Positions 9,701 through 16,504 are shown, numbered from the stretch's first letter. The stretch: 37,607 bases of DNA from an uncultured Paenibacillaceae bacterium (GCA_946478845.1 CAMLDI010000029.1:1-37607), one strand, 5' to 3'. A program made the numbers and translations. Notes: generated by a model not told the origin, from the letters alone.

Positions 9701-9928
9701 CGCCAAGTATCTCTTCCCCTCATTATGGATGATATTTTAGTGAATTTCGATATAGAGCGTTTGCATAAGACCGTAGAAACGTTACGAGAGATTTCCCAAC
9801 ACCATCAGATTCTTTTCTTTACTTGTCATCCCTATGTTTCTAAGATTTTGCTAGAGGAAATAGAAGTCAGCAAGTTGATTCCCATTGGGAATTCTATTGG
9901 AGACTACAAAGAGAACGTGCTTTTTTAG
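6761..9928 (+). CDS. yhaN: SbcC/Rad50-like AAA ATPase (YhaN type) with internal membrane hairpin
   Basis: A 1055-residue SMC-like ATPase partnering YhaO. The ATP head is split: Walker A GRNEAGKTT at residues 31-39, and C-terminal signature SRGTREQLYLSM (about 960) with Walker B PLIMDDILVNFD (about 985-997). Between them lie long heptad-rich coiled coils. Residues about 490-527 are strongly hydrophobic and look like two membrane segments placed at the middle of the coil, where Rad50 has its zinc hook; no CxxC hook is seen. The start is the ATG at 6761 (MRIKGIQING), overlapping the yhaO stop; a longer in-frame extension to 6701 lies inside yhaO and lacks a ribosome site. Bacillus YhaN is described as similarly built. 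Role in DNA repair is by family. Confidence 0.92.
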   Translation: MRIKGIQINGFGALHDYDPGELASGVTIFEGRNEAGKTTVMAFIRAILLGFPGGKGKRAKFERYEPFSGGPYGGAIILVDAKGQEYRVVRNKATGKSGGQVTVFLPDGTQEGEAFLKRLIGDISPVLFKQIFAFSLTELQQLDFLENEEINSYIYSAGMGTGVPITEVDKKLEVAMNALFKPRASTPLINIHSAKLKELEKEIPRLQQQVSQYNQLLAIEKELEQTLVQEEQEGEALEGKRHELEIMAKGKESWEALWELRFRLNHLPDSGDFPAEGLERLEQILQEKRRLEIFIKQKQEKRTLLQDELERIERNPALLGEKNALEDLLRNAGKVKELQERLAENRVLMEQYEEGLRLQLSQLGGSWKSEDLLSIDISLGQREQVRFFRDRIQEEGNEQLKVESQRERLKKDWQKQKALQATLEREVSFSSLKQLEKDIPIRENLLKEIERIRHAIEGVQREEASLLERKNDMQERLKERPVKEKDMGKMIFLIFIFGVVISIIVGIQNFWVGLLTGLFTMFFVFFLIKQMKSDRGDSYQVQQGKWIAKLRELQAQLDENRREQDQLHKQWQELGKRIGLTDFSLSAIARVEEETKEMMVDRDRILRLQEKIKDCLQQLSLLQEEYRSLEGENKGNKQAIQQWQKWLLQRKLDVSLSPEGVMDFFRLVERGRELFSRLSQAQAEFKRDAQFLSSFAQQVQISFVKANIQGYSEEDPLSSFYVLHKKMEEEEEKFYQWQQWKKEADALEEELAELLLTYQSHVQQEKDLYTRAAVEEEEEYRQKGFIHRQRVQIQNEIQQRESELLLLAGNEEKKEFLEKSLQSYDSFMIGEELQRVTEKFRALQLHLNQCREQMGQVREQITRLEKEGTLSRLLQEKEETLTELKREAKKWGVYAICRHLLKESREKYERERQPGVLREASHYFSKITGGRYSRILAPIGSETLYVEEKNGEPIEPGFLSRGTREQLYLSMRFALAREFSRQVSLPLIMDDILVNFDIERLHKTVETLREISQHHQILFFTCHPYVSKILLEEIEVSKLIPIGNSIGDYKENVLF

Positions 9929-9945
9929 CATGCTCTCTTTTTTTT
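9908..9945 (+). terminator. Intrinsic terminator after yhaN
   Basis: AAAGAGAACGTGCT pairs with AGCATGCTCTCTTT (one A-C mismatch and one G-U pair), followed by a T-run. The stem overlaps the last codons and stop of yhaN. Confidence 0.85.
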
Positions 9946-10030
9946 GTTGCTATTGCCAAAAACATAACAAATTTATTTAAAACAAACATAGTATTTAGAG
10001 TATAAATATTTTTCGAGGAGGTATTATACT

Positions 10031-10954
10031 TTGCTTTCTAGTTTAAATTTCATTCGTCAGTCATTAGAAACACACCTTTTTTTTGCAAGAATTATGAAAG
10101 AACACTCATTTTTTCTCGAAGCAGGTTTTACGCCCAGGGATACTAATTTTAGTCAACAGGCAGACGATTTTAGAAGAGAGTTTGACAGACTTTTAGGAGA
10201 CGTTGTTTCACTTTCTAATGGCGTTGTAAGCCCTGGTGTACTTCAATCAGGTGAAGTAATAACCCCTTATACTCTTGAAGCGGAAAGAGTTTCGTCATAT
10301 TTTACAGGAATACGAATACCCATTGAATTAACACAAGCCGAAGCCGGATTAATGGGTGGAGGCTTAAAGGAAGTCAACCCAATGCTTGAGCAAAGCGTAT
10401 CTTTAATAAATCAAAAGTCTATGGGTTTAATTAGTGGGTTAATACAGTTTAAATCTACAATCTTATCTAATGTTTTAGCTTGCAAAATGTTTACAATAAA
10501 TTATCCATTATTGATAGATCACATTATGCGCGAAGCCAAGTTTTATTTAAGAATTATTCAACGACTCCAAAAAAGAGAAACGATAAATATCGAAAAAGAA
10601 GCCCTGGAACAGGAAGTTTTCTGGAATAGAATTATGGCAGAACATTCAAAGTTTATTCGTGGCTTGCTTGACCCTACTGAAAATGATTTGATTATTACAG
10701 CCAATAATTTTGGTAATCAGTTTGATCAATTAACAACGGAAGCGAAGGCAGCAATGGATATGACCATACCGTTGGCAAAAGTAACAGATGATAGCCTCAA
10801 AGCAACAAAAGCAATTCGGGATTTTAAGGCAAAAGGAACACAAGGAATACTTGAATGTAAGATAAAGTCAATCATAATCCCATTATTAGGCGATCATACA
10901 TTACGTGAGGCAAATCACTTTTTAAGACTTCTAAAAATTTTTAAAAAATCTTAA
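10031..10954 (+). CDS. DUF2935 protein, two tandem ferritin-like domains
   Basis: A 307-residue protein made of two copies of the DUF2935 domain, a predicted four-helix metal-binding bundle of unknown function found in Bacilli and Clostridia. The repeats align: residues 15-45 carry LFFARIMKEHSFFLEAGF, and the second copy has FWNRIMAEHSKFIRGLLD; each also has a DHxxREAxxxLRxL helix (DHIMREAKFYLRII, DHTLREANHFLRLL). The EH and HxxxE patterns could be metal ligands. No signal peptide or membrane segment is seen. The start is TTG at 10031, eight bases after GAGGAGGT. It is flanked by terminators on both sides, so it is monocistronic. The nucleotide composition looks more AT-rich and less G-run-rich than neighbours, which might reflect separate ancestry. 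Confidence 0.87.
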   Translation: MLSSLNFIRQSLETHLFFARIMKEHSFFLEAGFTPRDTNFSQQADDFRREFDRLLGDVVSLSNGVVSPGVLQSGEVITPYTLEAERVSSYFTGIRIPIELTQAEAGLMGGGLKEVNPMLEQSVSLINQKSMGLISGLIQFKSTILSNVLACKMFTINYPLLIDHIMREAKFYLRIIQRLQKRETINIEKEALEQEVFWNRIMAEHSKFIRGLLDPTENDLIITANNFGNQFDQLTTEAKAAMDMTIPLAKVTDDSLKATKAIRDFKAKGTQGILECKIKSIIIPLLGDHTLREANHFLRLLKIFKKS

Positions 10955-10968
10955 ACATAATCATATTG

Positions 10969-10998
10969 AAAGACCTCACAGCCGAGGTCTTTTTTTTA
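10969..10998 (+). terminator. Intrinsic terminator after the DUF2935 gene
   Basis: AAAGACCTC (10969-10977) pairs perfectly with GAGGTCTTT (10984-10992) across a six-base loop, followed by a T-run. Confidence 0.92.
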
Positions 10999-11009
10999 TT
11001 TTGCCTCAT

Positions 11010-11031
11010 ATAATCTTATTTAGAAGATTAT
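11010..11031. promoter_or_regulatory. Inverted repeat overlapping a -10-like box upstream of the CoA-transferase genes
   Basis: ATAATCTT-6-AAGATTAT is a perfect 8-bp dyad, 61 bases before the CoA-transferase A start. The string TATAAT at 11009-11014 overlaps its left arm, so a dimeric regulator bound here would cover the promoter. No T-run follows, so it is not a terminator. Operator function is inferred. Confidence 0.4.
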
Positions 11032-11092
11032 GCAGCAGGTATTGCTTTAAATATTGTCCCAATTTTAAAGAAGGTTTGAAGGAGTGGTTTTG

Positions 11093-11782
11093 TTGACAGT
11101 TTGCTCGTCAATGGAGGAAGCCTTAAGAGGCATTAAGGATGGCATGACCTTAATGGTAGGAGGATTTGGCCTGGTAGGCATCCCGGAGAAGTTAATTCTT
11201 GGTTTACGTGATTTGGGAGTAAAGGACCTGACCATAATTTCTAACAATTGTGGCGTTGATGATTGGGGGTTGGGCCTTCTTCTGCAAAATCGGCAGATTA
11301 AGAAAATGATTTCTTCTTATGTTGGGGAAAACAAAGAATTTGAACGGCAGTTTTTATCAGGGGAATTGGAAGTGGAACTGGTTCCCCAGGGTACCCTTGC
11401 CGAACGCATACGAGCGGGTGGAGCAGGCATTCCTGCTTTTTATACTCCTGCAGGGGTTGGCACCCCTCTGGCAGAGGGACGGGAAGTTCGACTATTTAAA
11501 GGGAAGGAATATTTGTTAGAGACTGGATTAGTAGCAGACTTTTCCCTAATCAAGGCCCAAAAAGGGGATCGATTAGGAAATTTAATATATAACAAAACTG
11601 CCCGTAATTTTAATCCCATGATGGCGGGGGCAGGCAAAGTAACCGTTGCGGAAGTGGAAGAATTAGTTCAAATCGGAGAAATGAATCCGGATACAATCCA
11701 TACGCCAAGCATTTATGTACAACGAATTATTCCATGCACGAATTATGAGAAACGCATTGAGCGAAGAACAGTACGGGCTTAA
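11093..11782 (+). CDS. scoA: Acetoacetyl-CoA:acid CoA-transferase, subunit A
   Basis: A 229-residue alpha subunit of a 3-oxoacid CoA-transferase (SCOT/ScoA or AtoD group), which moves CoA between succinyl-CoA or acetyl-CoA and acetoacetate. It begins with the family pattern (M)[17 protein letters not shown], then [15 protein letters not shown], the glycine-rich CoA-binding stretch, and ends with [21 protein letters not shown] and [12 protein letters not shown]. Among possible starts I choose TTG 11093, eight bases after GAAGGAG; a GTG at 11084 overlaps the ribosome site. Subunit B follows after 13 bases. The organic acid partner (succinate, acetate or butyrate) is not readable from sequence alone. 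Confidence 0.9.
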   Translation: MTVCSSMEEALRGIKDGMTLMVGGFGLVGIPEKLILGLRDLGVKDLTIISNNCGVDDWGLGLLLQNRQIKKMISSYVGENKEFERQFLSGELEVELVPQGTLAERIRAGGAGIPAFYTPAGVGTPLAEGREVRLFKGKEYLLETGLVADFSLIKAQKGDRLGNLIYNKTARNFNPMMAGAGKVTVAEVEELVQIGEMNPDTIHTPSIYVQRIIPCTNYEKRIERRTVRA

Positions 11783-11795
11783 GGAGGGGGAAAGA

Positions 11796-12446
11796 ATGAT
11801 TTTATCCAGGGAACAAATTGCAGAAAGAGCTTCCCAGGAAATTCAGGATGGATTTTATGTGAATCTTGGCATTGGCATACCTACACTGGTGGCAAACTTT
11901 ATCCCGCCAAACCTTAATGTGATTCTTCAATCAGAGAATGGATTGTTGGGAATCGGGCCTTATCCTGTAGCAGAAGAATTAGATCCAGAGTTAATTAATG
12001 CAGGAAAAGAAACCATTACCATGCGGCCTGGCGCTTGCCTTTTTGATAGTGCAGAGTCCTTTGCCATGATTCGCGGGGGCCATATCGACCTGGCGATTCT
12101 AGGAGCGATGGAAGTCTCGGAAAAAGGGGATTTAGCAAACTGGATGATTCCCGGGAAAATGGTGAAAGGCATGGGAGGAGCCATGGATTTGGTTCATGGG
12201 GCTAAACGAATTGTGGTCATTATGGAACATGTAAATAAGTATGGAGAACCGAAAATTTTAAAACAGTGTACTCTTCCTTTAACAGGGAAAGGGGTAGTGG
12301 ACCGGATTATTACGGACAGGGCAGTTATTGATGTGACAGAGGATGGGCTGGAGTTAATTGAAATTGTCCCAGGTTTTACTGTTGACGACATTCGTCAATG
12401 TACGGAACCTGAGTTGATTTTAACGCCTGGTTTAAAGATGAGTTAG
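11796..12446 (+). CDS. scoB: Acetoacetyl-CoA:acid CoA-transferase, subunit B
   Basis: The 216-residue beta subunit carries the catalytic residue: the Glu in QSENGLLG, which forms the glutamyl-CoA thioester in this family. Other family blocks are [59 protein letters not shown] and the C-terminal [14 protein letters not shown]. The ATG at 11796 sits behind AAGGAGGGGG; a longer frame reaching into subunit A has no ribosome site. With the A subunit and the downstream 3-hydroxybutyrate dehydrogenase it makes a ketone-body or hydroxybutyrate catabolic operon. Confidence 0.93.
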   Translation: MILSREQIAERASQEIQDGFYVNLGIGIPTLVANFIPPNLNVILQSENGLLGIGPYPVAEELDPELINAGKETITMRPGACLFDSAESFAMIRGGHIDLAILGAMEVSEKGDLANWMIPGKMVKGMGGAMDLVHGAKRIVVIMEHVNKYGEPKILKQCTLPLTGKGVVDRIITDRAVIDVTEDGLELIEIVPGFTVDDIRQCTEPELILTPGLKMS

Positions 12447-12461
12447 AAAGAAGGGGTACCT

Positions 12462-13247
12462 TTGGAAAAATTGGTGCAAGACCAGGTCGTCTTTATTACG
12501 GGGGCAGCTAGTGGTATAGGCAAAGAATTGGCATCTGCTTTTGCGGCAGAAGGGGCTCGTGTTGTTTTGTGTGATTTAAATAAAGAAGCAGCGGAAAAAG
12601 AAGCGGTTGCTTTGCGAAATTTGGGACATACAGCCATTAGCATTGGGTGTGATGTGACCGACGAAAAAGCCCTTTGCCAGGGAATCGATGAAACCCTTGC
12701 TAAGTTTGGCAAGCTGGATATTCTTATTAATAATGCAGGTTTGCAATTTGTTTCTCCCATCGAAGATTATCCCACAGAAAAATTTGAATTATTGCTGAAA
12801 GTCATGCTGGTGGCTCCTTTCATGGCCATTAAACATGTTTTTCCCATCATGAAAAAGCAAAATTATGGGCGGATTATTAATATGGCTTCTATTAACGGAC
12901 TGGTAGGTTTTGCGGGAAAATCCGCTTACAATAGTGCCAAGCACGGGGTAATTGGTTTAACGAAAGTGGCTGCTTTAGAAGGAGCAGAACACGGCATTAC
13001 CGTCAATGCCATTTGCCCTGGTTATGTAGATAGCCAACTGGTCAGAAATCAATTGGGGGATTTAGCCCGCACCCGGAAAGTGCCTTTAGAAAAGGTAGTA
13101 GAGGAAGTGATCTATCCACTGGTGCCCCAAAAACGCCTTCTCTCTGTTGCTGAGATTGCCAATTATGCTCTTTTTCTATGTGGGGAAAAAGCAGGGGGCA
13201 TTACGGGCCAGGCTGTTGTGTTGGATGGGGGATATACGGCTCAATAG
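12462..13247 (+). CDS. 3-Hydroxybutyrate dehydrogenase (SDR family)
   Basis: A 261-residue short-chain dehydrogenase, the standard length for NAD-dependent D-3-hydroxybutyrate dehydrogenase, which interconverts 3-hydroxybutyrate and acetoacetate. The Rossmann motif TGAASGIG is at residues 13-20, NNAG at 90-93, and the catalytic Ser143, Tyr156 and Lys160 are all present (MASINGL, SAYNSAKHG). The segment NAGLQFVSPIEDYPTEKF is typical of the hydroxybutyrate branch rather than of generic FabG reductases. TTG start at 12462, 15 bases after the CoA-transferase stop and behind a GAAGGGG site. Product acetoacetate would be activated by the upstream transferase. No thiolase gene is nearby. Confidence 0.9.
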   Translation: MEKLVQDQVVFITGAASGIGKELASAFAAEGARVVLCDLNKEAAEKEAVALRNLGHTAISIGCDVTDEKALCQGIDETLAKFGKLDILINNAGLQFVSPIEDYPTEKFELLLKVMLVAPFMAIKHVFPIMKKQNYGRIINMASINGLVGFAGKSAYNSAKHGVIGLTKVAALEGAEHGITVNAICPGYVDSQLVRNQLGDLARTRKVPLEKVVEEVIYPLVPQKRLLSVAEIANYALFLCGEKAGGITGQAVVLDGGYTAQ

Positions 13248-13270
13248 AATTTCTGGAATGGTTGGTTTAT

Positions 13271-13296
13271 AATATTTTTATAATATAAAAAATATT
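13271..13296. promoter_or_regulatory. AT-only inverted repeat with two TATAAT boxes before the carbonic anhydrase gene
   Basis: AATATTTTTATA and TATAAAAAATATT form a near-perfect dyad with one extra base. TATAAT boxes occur at 13268-13273 and 13279-13284. No good -35 is obvious. It may be a promoter-operator or simply AT-rich DNA. Confidence 0.35.
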
Positions 13297-13325
13297 GTGG
13301 GCATCTTAGTGCGGAGGTTACACCA

Positions 13326-13913
13326 TTGACTCTTTTAAATGAGATTCTGACATTTAATCAAGAATTTGTAGAGAAAAAGAAATATGAACAATTTCAAACG
13401 ACGAAGTATCCCAATAAACGCCTGGTTATTTTATCTTGCATGGATACCCGGTTGGTTGAATTGCTTCCTCAGGCTATGAATTTGAAAAATGGAGATTTCA
13501 AGATTATTAAAAACGCAGGTGCCATCGTTTCCCATCCTTTTGGTAGCGTGATGCGCAGTATTCTGGTTGCTGTCTATGAACTAAATGCACAGGAAGTATG
13601 TGTGGTTGGCCATCGCAACTGTGGCATGCATAAAATGGAGCCTTCTCATTTATTAGAGAAGGTAACGGAGAAAGGGATTCCTCAGGAAACCATTTCCATT
13701 CTGGAAAACGCCGGCATCGATTTATATTCATGGTTAAAAGGTTTTGATAGCATTTCAGAGGGGATTCGCAAAAGTGTTGAGATGATTAAAGCCCATCCAT
13801 TGCTTCCCAATAACATTCCGGTTCACGGGTTAGTGATGGATCCCCATACAGGACAGTTGGATATTGTTGTAAATGGCTATACTGGAGAGGTATATCCCAT
13901 TAACGAAGAGTAA
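13326..13913 (+). CDS. Beta-class carbonic anhydrase
   Basis: A 195-residue beta-carbonic anhydrase, which interconverts carbon dioxide and bicarbonate using a zinc ion. Zinc ligands are visible as Cys38 in SCMDTR, and His96 and Cys99 in GHRNCGM; the Asp40-Arg42 dyad of the active site is intact. Length and spacing resemble the short Bacillus YtiB-type enzymes. The start is TTG at 13326 after GCGGAGGT. It is the last plus-strand gene before a bidirectional terminator and lies 78 bases after the hydroxybutyrate dehydrogenase, with an AT-rich dyad between, so separate transcription is likely. Confidence 0.94.
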   Translation: MTLLNEILTFNQEFVEKKKYEQFQTTKYPNKRLVILSCMDTRLVELLPQAMNLKNGDFKIIKNAGAIVSHPFGSVMRSILVAVYELNAQEVCVVGHRNCGMHKMEPSHLLEKVTEKGIPQETISILENAGIDLYSWLKGFDSISEGIRKSVEMIKAHPLLPNNIPVHGLVMDPHTGQLDIVVNGYTGEVYPINEE

Positions 13914-13920
13914 GAAATAA

Positions 13921-13953
13921 AAAAAGCTGAAGGATACAACCTTCAGCTTTTTT
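13921..13953. terminator. Bidirectional terminator between carbonic anhydrase and dedA
   Basis: Perfect 13-bp stem AAAAAGCTGAAGG with CCTTCAGCTTTTT, six-base loop, A-run and T-run at the two ends. It serves both convergent genes. Confidence 0.95.
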
Positions 13954-13958
13954 GCACA

Positions 13959-14606
13959 TTATTGATTTTTATTTTTTATATTGATGGTTTCCATCGTTAC
14001 TTGTTCTTTGCGGCTTGTATTAAACTTTTTAACCAGGGTCCACAGCACATATCCTACTGTAATCACAATGGCGACAATAATCACAGGTTGAATATAAGGT
14101 TCTGCAATTTCGTTAATTTTCGCCCAGTTGTTTCCTAATTGCAGGCCAAGATAAATAAAGAAGATGGACCAGGGCAGAACAGCTAGCGTAGTGTAAGTTG
14201 TAAATCTGGCAAAAGACATTTTGGAAATTCCCGCTGGGATAGAAATGGCATGCCTTACAACAGGAATAAAGCGAGCGGTAAAGATAACACTGGTTCCGTA
14301 TTTGTTAAACCATTCTTCCGACATTTCAATATGTTTCTTTTTGATGAGAATGTATTTTCCGTATTTTTCAAGGACAGGCCGTCCTCCGTAATAACCGAGC
14401 CAGTAAAGAAAGAGTTGGGCAATGGTCCCGCCAATGGTTCCAGCAATCACTGCTCCTACGATTGTAATTTTTCCCTGAGAGACGAGAAAGCCGCCGTAAG
14501 ATAAAACAATTTCACTAGGGATGACTTCGATCATTAACCCTAAAGCAATGCCTAAATACCCTAAATCTGAGAGTGTCGTTAAAACAGTTAAAATGAAATC
14601 TTTCAT
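13959..14606 (-). CDS. DedA family membrane protein (VTT domain)
   Basis: A 215-residue integral membrane protein of the DedA/VTT (SNARE-associated) family; members include undecaprenyl-phosphate and phospholipid translocases. The conserved region IFTARFIPVVRHAISIPAGI carries the essential Arg residues of the FxxRFxPxxR pattern, preceded by the GGxxAQLFLYWLGYYGGRP segment. Several hydrophobic helices are seen, with the last at about residues 170-192 and a basic C-terminal tail. ATG start at 14606 behind CGGAGGC. The specific lipid substrate is not readable. Confidence 0.92.
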   Translation of the reverse strand: MKDFILTVLTTLSDLGYLGIALGLMIEVIPSEIVLSYGGFLVSQGKITIVGAVIAGTIGGTIAQLFLYWLGYYGGRPVLEKYGKYILIKKKHIEMSEEWFNKYGTSVIFTARFIPVVRHAISIPAGISKMSFARFTTYTTLAVLPWSIFFIYLGLQLGNNWAKINEIAEPYIQPVIIVAIVITVGYVLWTLVKKFNTSRKEQVTMETINIKNKNQ

Positions 14607-14743
14607 TATGCCTCCGAATTGAAGTCTATTTACTTTATTTAAGTAAAATATTACGGGATTTCCCTGAGGAATTCAATGTTTCACAGGGATTTGTTTTTTC
14701 TTTGTCCTAAAACCTTCCATATCTTTTATAATAAAGAAAACTT

Positions 14744-14778
14744 GGCTAGCGCTAAGCCTTTAGGCGCAGGCGATAGCC
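14744..14778 (+). repeat. GC-rich bulged hairpin in the HAD gene leader
   Basis: GGCTA (14744-14748) pairs with TAGCC (14774-14778); inside, GCGCTAA pairs with TTAGGCGC around a GCCT loop with one bulged G, leaving AGGCGA unpaired on the 3' side. It is strikingly GC-rich in an AT-rich gap and resembles a REP-like element or a leader RNA structure. A TATAAT at 14727-14732 lies just upstream. No second copy was noticed in the window. Confidence 0.5.
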
Positions 14779-14792
14779 TTAGTTGCACTTAT

Positions 14793-14826
14793 GCAGATAA
14801 GATAAAATTTATAAATTCTTATCTGC
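14793..14826 (+). promoter_or_regulatory. 9-bp inverted repeat in the HAD gene leader
   Basis: GCAGATAAG and CTTATCTGC are perfect inverted arms separated by 16 AT-rich bases, ending 27 bases before the TTG start. No U-tract follows, so it is not a terminator. It could be an operator or a leader hairpin controlling translation of the downstream gene. Confidence 0.5.
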
Positions 14827-14853
14827 TGAAAAAAGAAGTGGGGGTTTTGGAAA

Positions 14854-15537
14854 TTGTTTAAAGAATACATAGATGAATTAATTGAAAAGGGAATTACAGA
14901 TGTTGTTATTGATGTGGATAATACCATCACCAAAAGCAATGTATTGGATTTATTGTTTTTTATAAAAGCCAACTCTCTACATACGATTCGTTATTATCTT
15001 TGGGTTGCATTTTTTTTTATTTTTAAAGCACCATTATATGGGACGCTTGATTTTGTAAACCGGGATTGGTTTCAAAAGGCGTTTTATGGTAATTATTCCA
15101 ACTATCCTTTAAAAGAGTTGGAGCATTACGCGAAGGGATTGTTTGTAAGAAAGTTAAAGTCCAAATTTATAAATGAAATCCATGATCTTATCTTCTATTT
15201 AAAAAGCAAAAATATTAAGGTTCATTTGTTATCTACGTCCATTGAGCCTATTGTGAAACAATATGGGGATTATTTTGGTGTTCCTTCTACTAGTTTGAGA
15301 GTCTTTGAACAGGGTGATAGCAGTCGAGTAGATTTGGCTTCCATTAAAGATTTTAAATTGAATCATATTAAAAAGTATAATCCACACACTACCATTGCCA
15401 TCGCCGATTCTAAACATGATTTCAGTGTGTTAAATTACGTAGACTATCCCATTGTTGTAAGTTCCAAAGAAAAAGGATGGATGAAAAAGCTAAAAAATAA
15501 ACTCTTTCTTGTACACCCTACTTTGATTAGAAAATGA
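14854..15537 (+). CDS. HAD-superfamily phosphatase, subclass IB-like
   Basis: A 227-residue HAD-fold hydrolase. Motif I is VVIDVDNTITKS (Asp20 nucleophile, Asp22 acid/base, Thr24), motif II the Ser in HLLSTSIEP, motif III a Lys in DFKLNHIKKY and motif IV IADSKHD. The cap insertion between motifs I and II is helical, as in the SerB/IB branch (phosphoserine phosphatases and relatives), but it is unusually aromatic and hydrophobic around residues 45-65, so a lipid-like or membrane-associated substrate is possible. TTG start at 14854 after AAGTGGGGG. The 5' leader holds a GC-rich hairpin and a 9-bp dyad. Substrate unknown. Confidence 0.82.
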   Translation: MFKEYIDELIEKGITDVVIDVDNTITKSNVLDLLFFIKANSLHTIRYYLWVAFFFIFKAPLYGTLDFVNRDWFQKAFYGNYSNYPLKELEHYAKGLFVRKLKSKFINEIHDLIFYLKSKNIKVHLLSTSIEPIVKQYGDYFGVPSTSLRVFEQGDSSRVDLASIKDFKLNHIKKYNPHTTIAIADSKHDFSVLNYVDYPIVVSSKEKGWMKKLKNKLFLVHPTLIRK

Positions 15538-15538
15538 T

Positions 15539-15568
15539 AAAAAGCTGCGGGGATTTCCGCAGCTTTTT
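15539..15568. terminator. Bidirectional terminator after the HAD gene
   Basis: AAAAAGCTGCGG pairs perfectly with CCGCAGCTTTTT across a six-base loop, with A- and T-runs. It separates the HAD gene from the convergent haem-oxygenase-fold gene. Confidence 0.94.
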
Positions 15569-15615
15569 ATAGTAGATCAGAATTTTCTTTACGATTTGAT
15601 TCGTAGCATCTCTTT

Positions 15616-16329
15616 TTACAACATTCTCATCCGTTCATACAATCCATCATAGAAGCGGGCTTCGCAGCGGGCGATATAAGCCCCTGCATTGAACATGGCT
15701 TCTAAATCCTGGGGTTTGGTATAGCGTTGCAATACATCTTTACATAAAGCATAGTGGCGAGGTTCGTGTATATCAGCATGAACGGTCCAGAAGGTGGCAT
15801 CGATTTTTCGGTCTTGATTGTAATTGGGATGTTCCATTCCCCGTCCGATTAGACCCATGACTTTTCCTGCAAAGTATTCAGAACCGAAACCAATAGCAGC
15901 CATTGCCTCTAAAGGTGTTGCATTGCGCAGGAAATTAATAAAGTTGTTTACTGCATCAATGGCAGGTGGGGCAATGGGATAATCCGGGATATGACGTTCA
16001 TCCGTAGGCACATCCGGCGCTGCTGTAACCATATAGGAATGATAAAGGATGGTATGGGAACCGTTTGGCTTTCCTCGTCCTGCTTCATCCCAGATATTAT
16101 CTACCAGGGGAATCCACCAGTCGTCTTCTGCAACCACCGCGGTAACAGCTGCTGCTAAAACCCGGGGGAAATTACGGCTGTAATAGCTATATTGTAAGGC
16201 GAATTCCCGAACCTGTGCCTGATTCCACTGGCCTTCTACCAGGGTTCGCATAAATTCCCCTTCGACAATTTCTTCATTTACCACTTGCATAATTGCTTCT
16301 TCTACTTGCTCATAAGTCTCAAACTTCAT
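15616..16329 (-). CDS. Haem-oxygenase-fold protein, TenA/PqqC-like (possible iron-dependent oxidase)
   Basis: A 237-residue all-helical protein that I assign to the TenA/PqqC/CADD (haem-oxygenase-like) superfamily, from EGEFMRTLVEGQW, the Tyr-rich LQYSYYSRNFPRVL helix, DNIWDEAG, GSEYFAGKVMG and the ATFWTVHADIHEPRHY helix. Candidate metal ligands in the diiron branch would be Glu82, His92, Glu151, His184 and residues in the HADIHEPRH stretch, but that last motif differs from the usual HxxxDxxH: His188 stands where Asp is expected and the final His (192) is shifted by one. It could therefore be a divergent diiron oxidase or a non-metal TenA-like enzyme. ATG start behind CTGGAGTGG. No thiamine or PQQ genes are adjacent. 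Confidence 0.65.
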   Translation of the reverse strand: MKFETYEQVEEAIMQVVNEEIVEGEFMRTLVEGQWNQAQVREFALQYSYYSRNFPRVLAAAVTAVVAEDDWWIPLVDNIWDEAGRGKPNGSHTILYHSYMVTAAPDVPTDERHIPDYPIAPPAIDAVNNFINFLRNATPLEAMAAIGFGSEYFAGKVMGLIGRGMEHPNYNQDRKIDATFWTVHADIHEPRHYALCKDVLQRYTKPQDLEAMFNAGAYIARCEARFYDGLYERMRML

Positions 16330-16445
16330 CTTTCGCCACTCCAGTCTTCTTTCTCATTTCAATAATAAATTATGAATCAAGCATCCCAATTAGGGAAGGG
16401 GGGAATATGTAAAAGTTATTACAAATAAGGGCGTTTATCTTTAGC

Positions 16446-16473
16446 ACCCTGTTGGACGATACCACGTACTATA
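16446..16473 (+). promoter_or_regulatory. Sigma-K/E-like sporulation promoter for the yjcZ-type gene
   Basis: AC at 16446-16447 and CGTACTATA at 16465-16473 are 17 bases apart and match the mother-cell sigma-K pattern (AC then CATANNNTA) with one mismatch. Position, 32 bases before the start codon, is right for the sporulation micro-gene downstream. Match by eye only. Confidence 0.35.
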
Positions 16474-16504
16474 TTCTATCCTAACAGCGAAGGAGTGGAA
16501 TTGA

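Noticed and set aside
11715..11795. N-terminal extension of CoA-transferase subunit B
   Set aside because: It overlaps subunit A, lacks a ribosome site, and the homologous start is at 11796 behind AAGGAGGGGG.
14676..14861. A 61-residue open frame ahead of the HAD gene
   Set aside because: No ribosome site, no family resemblance, and it crosses the two inverted repeats; it is better seen as leader sequence.
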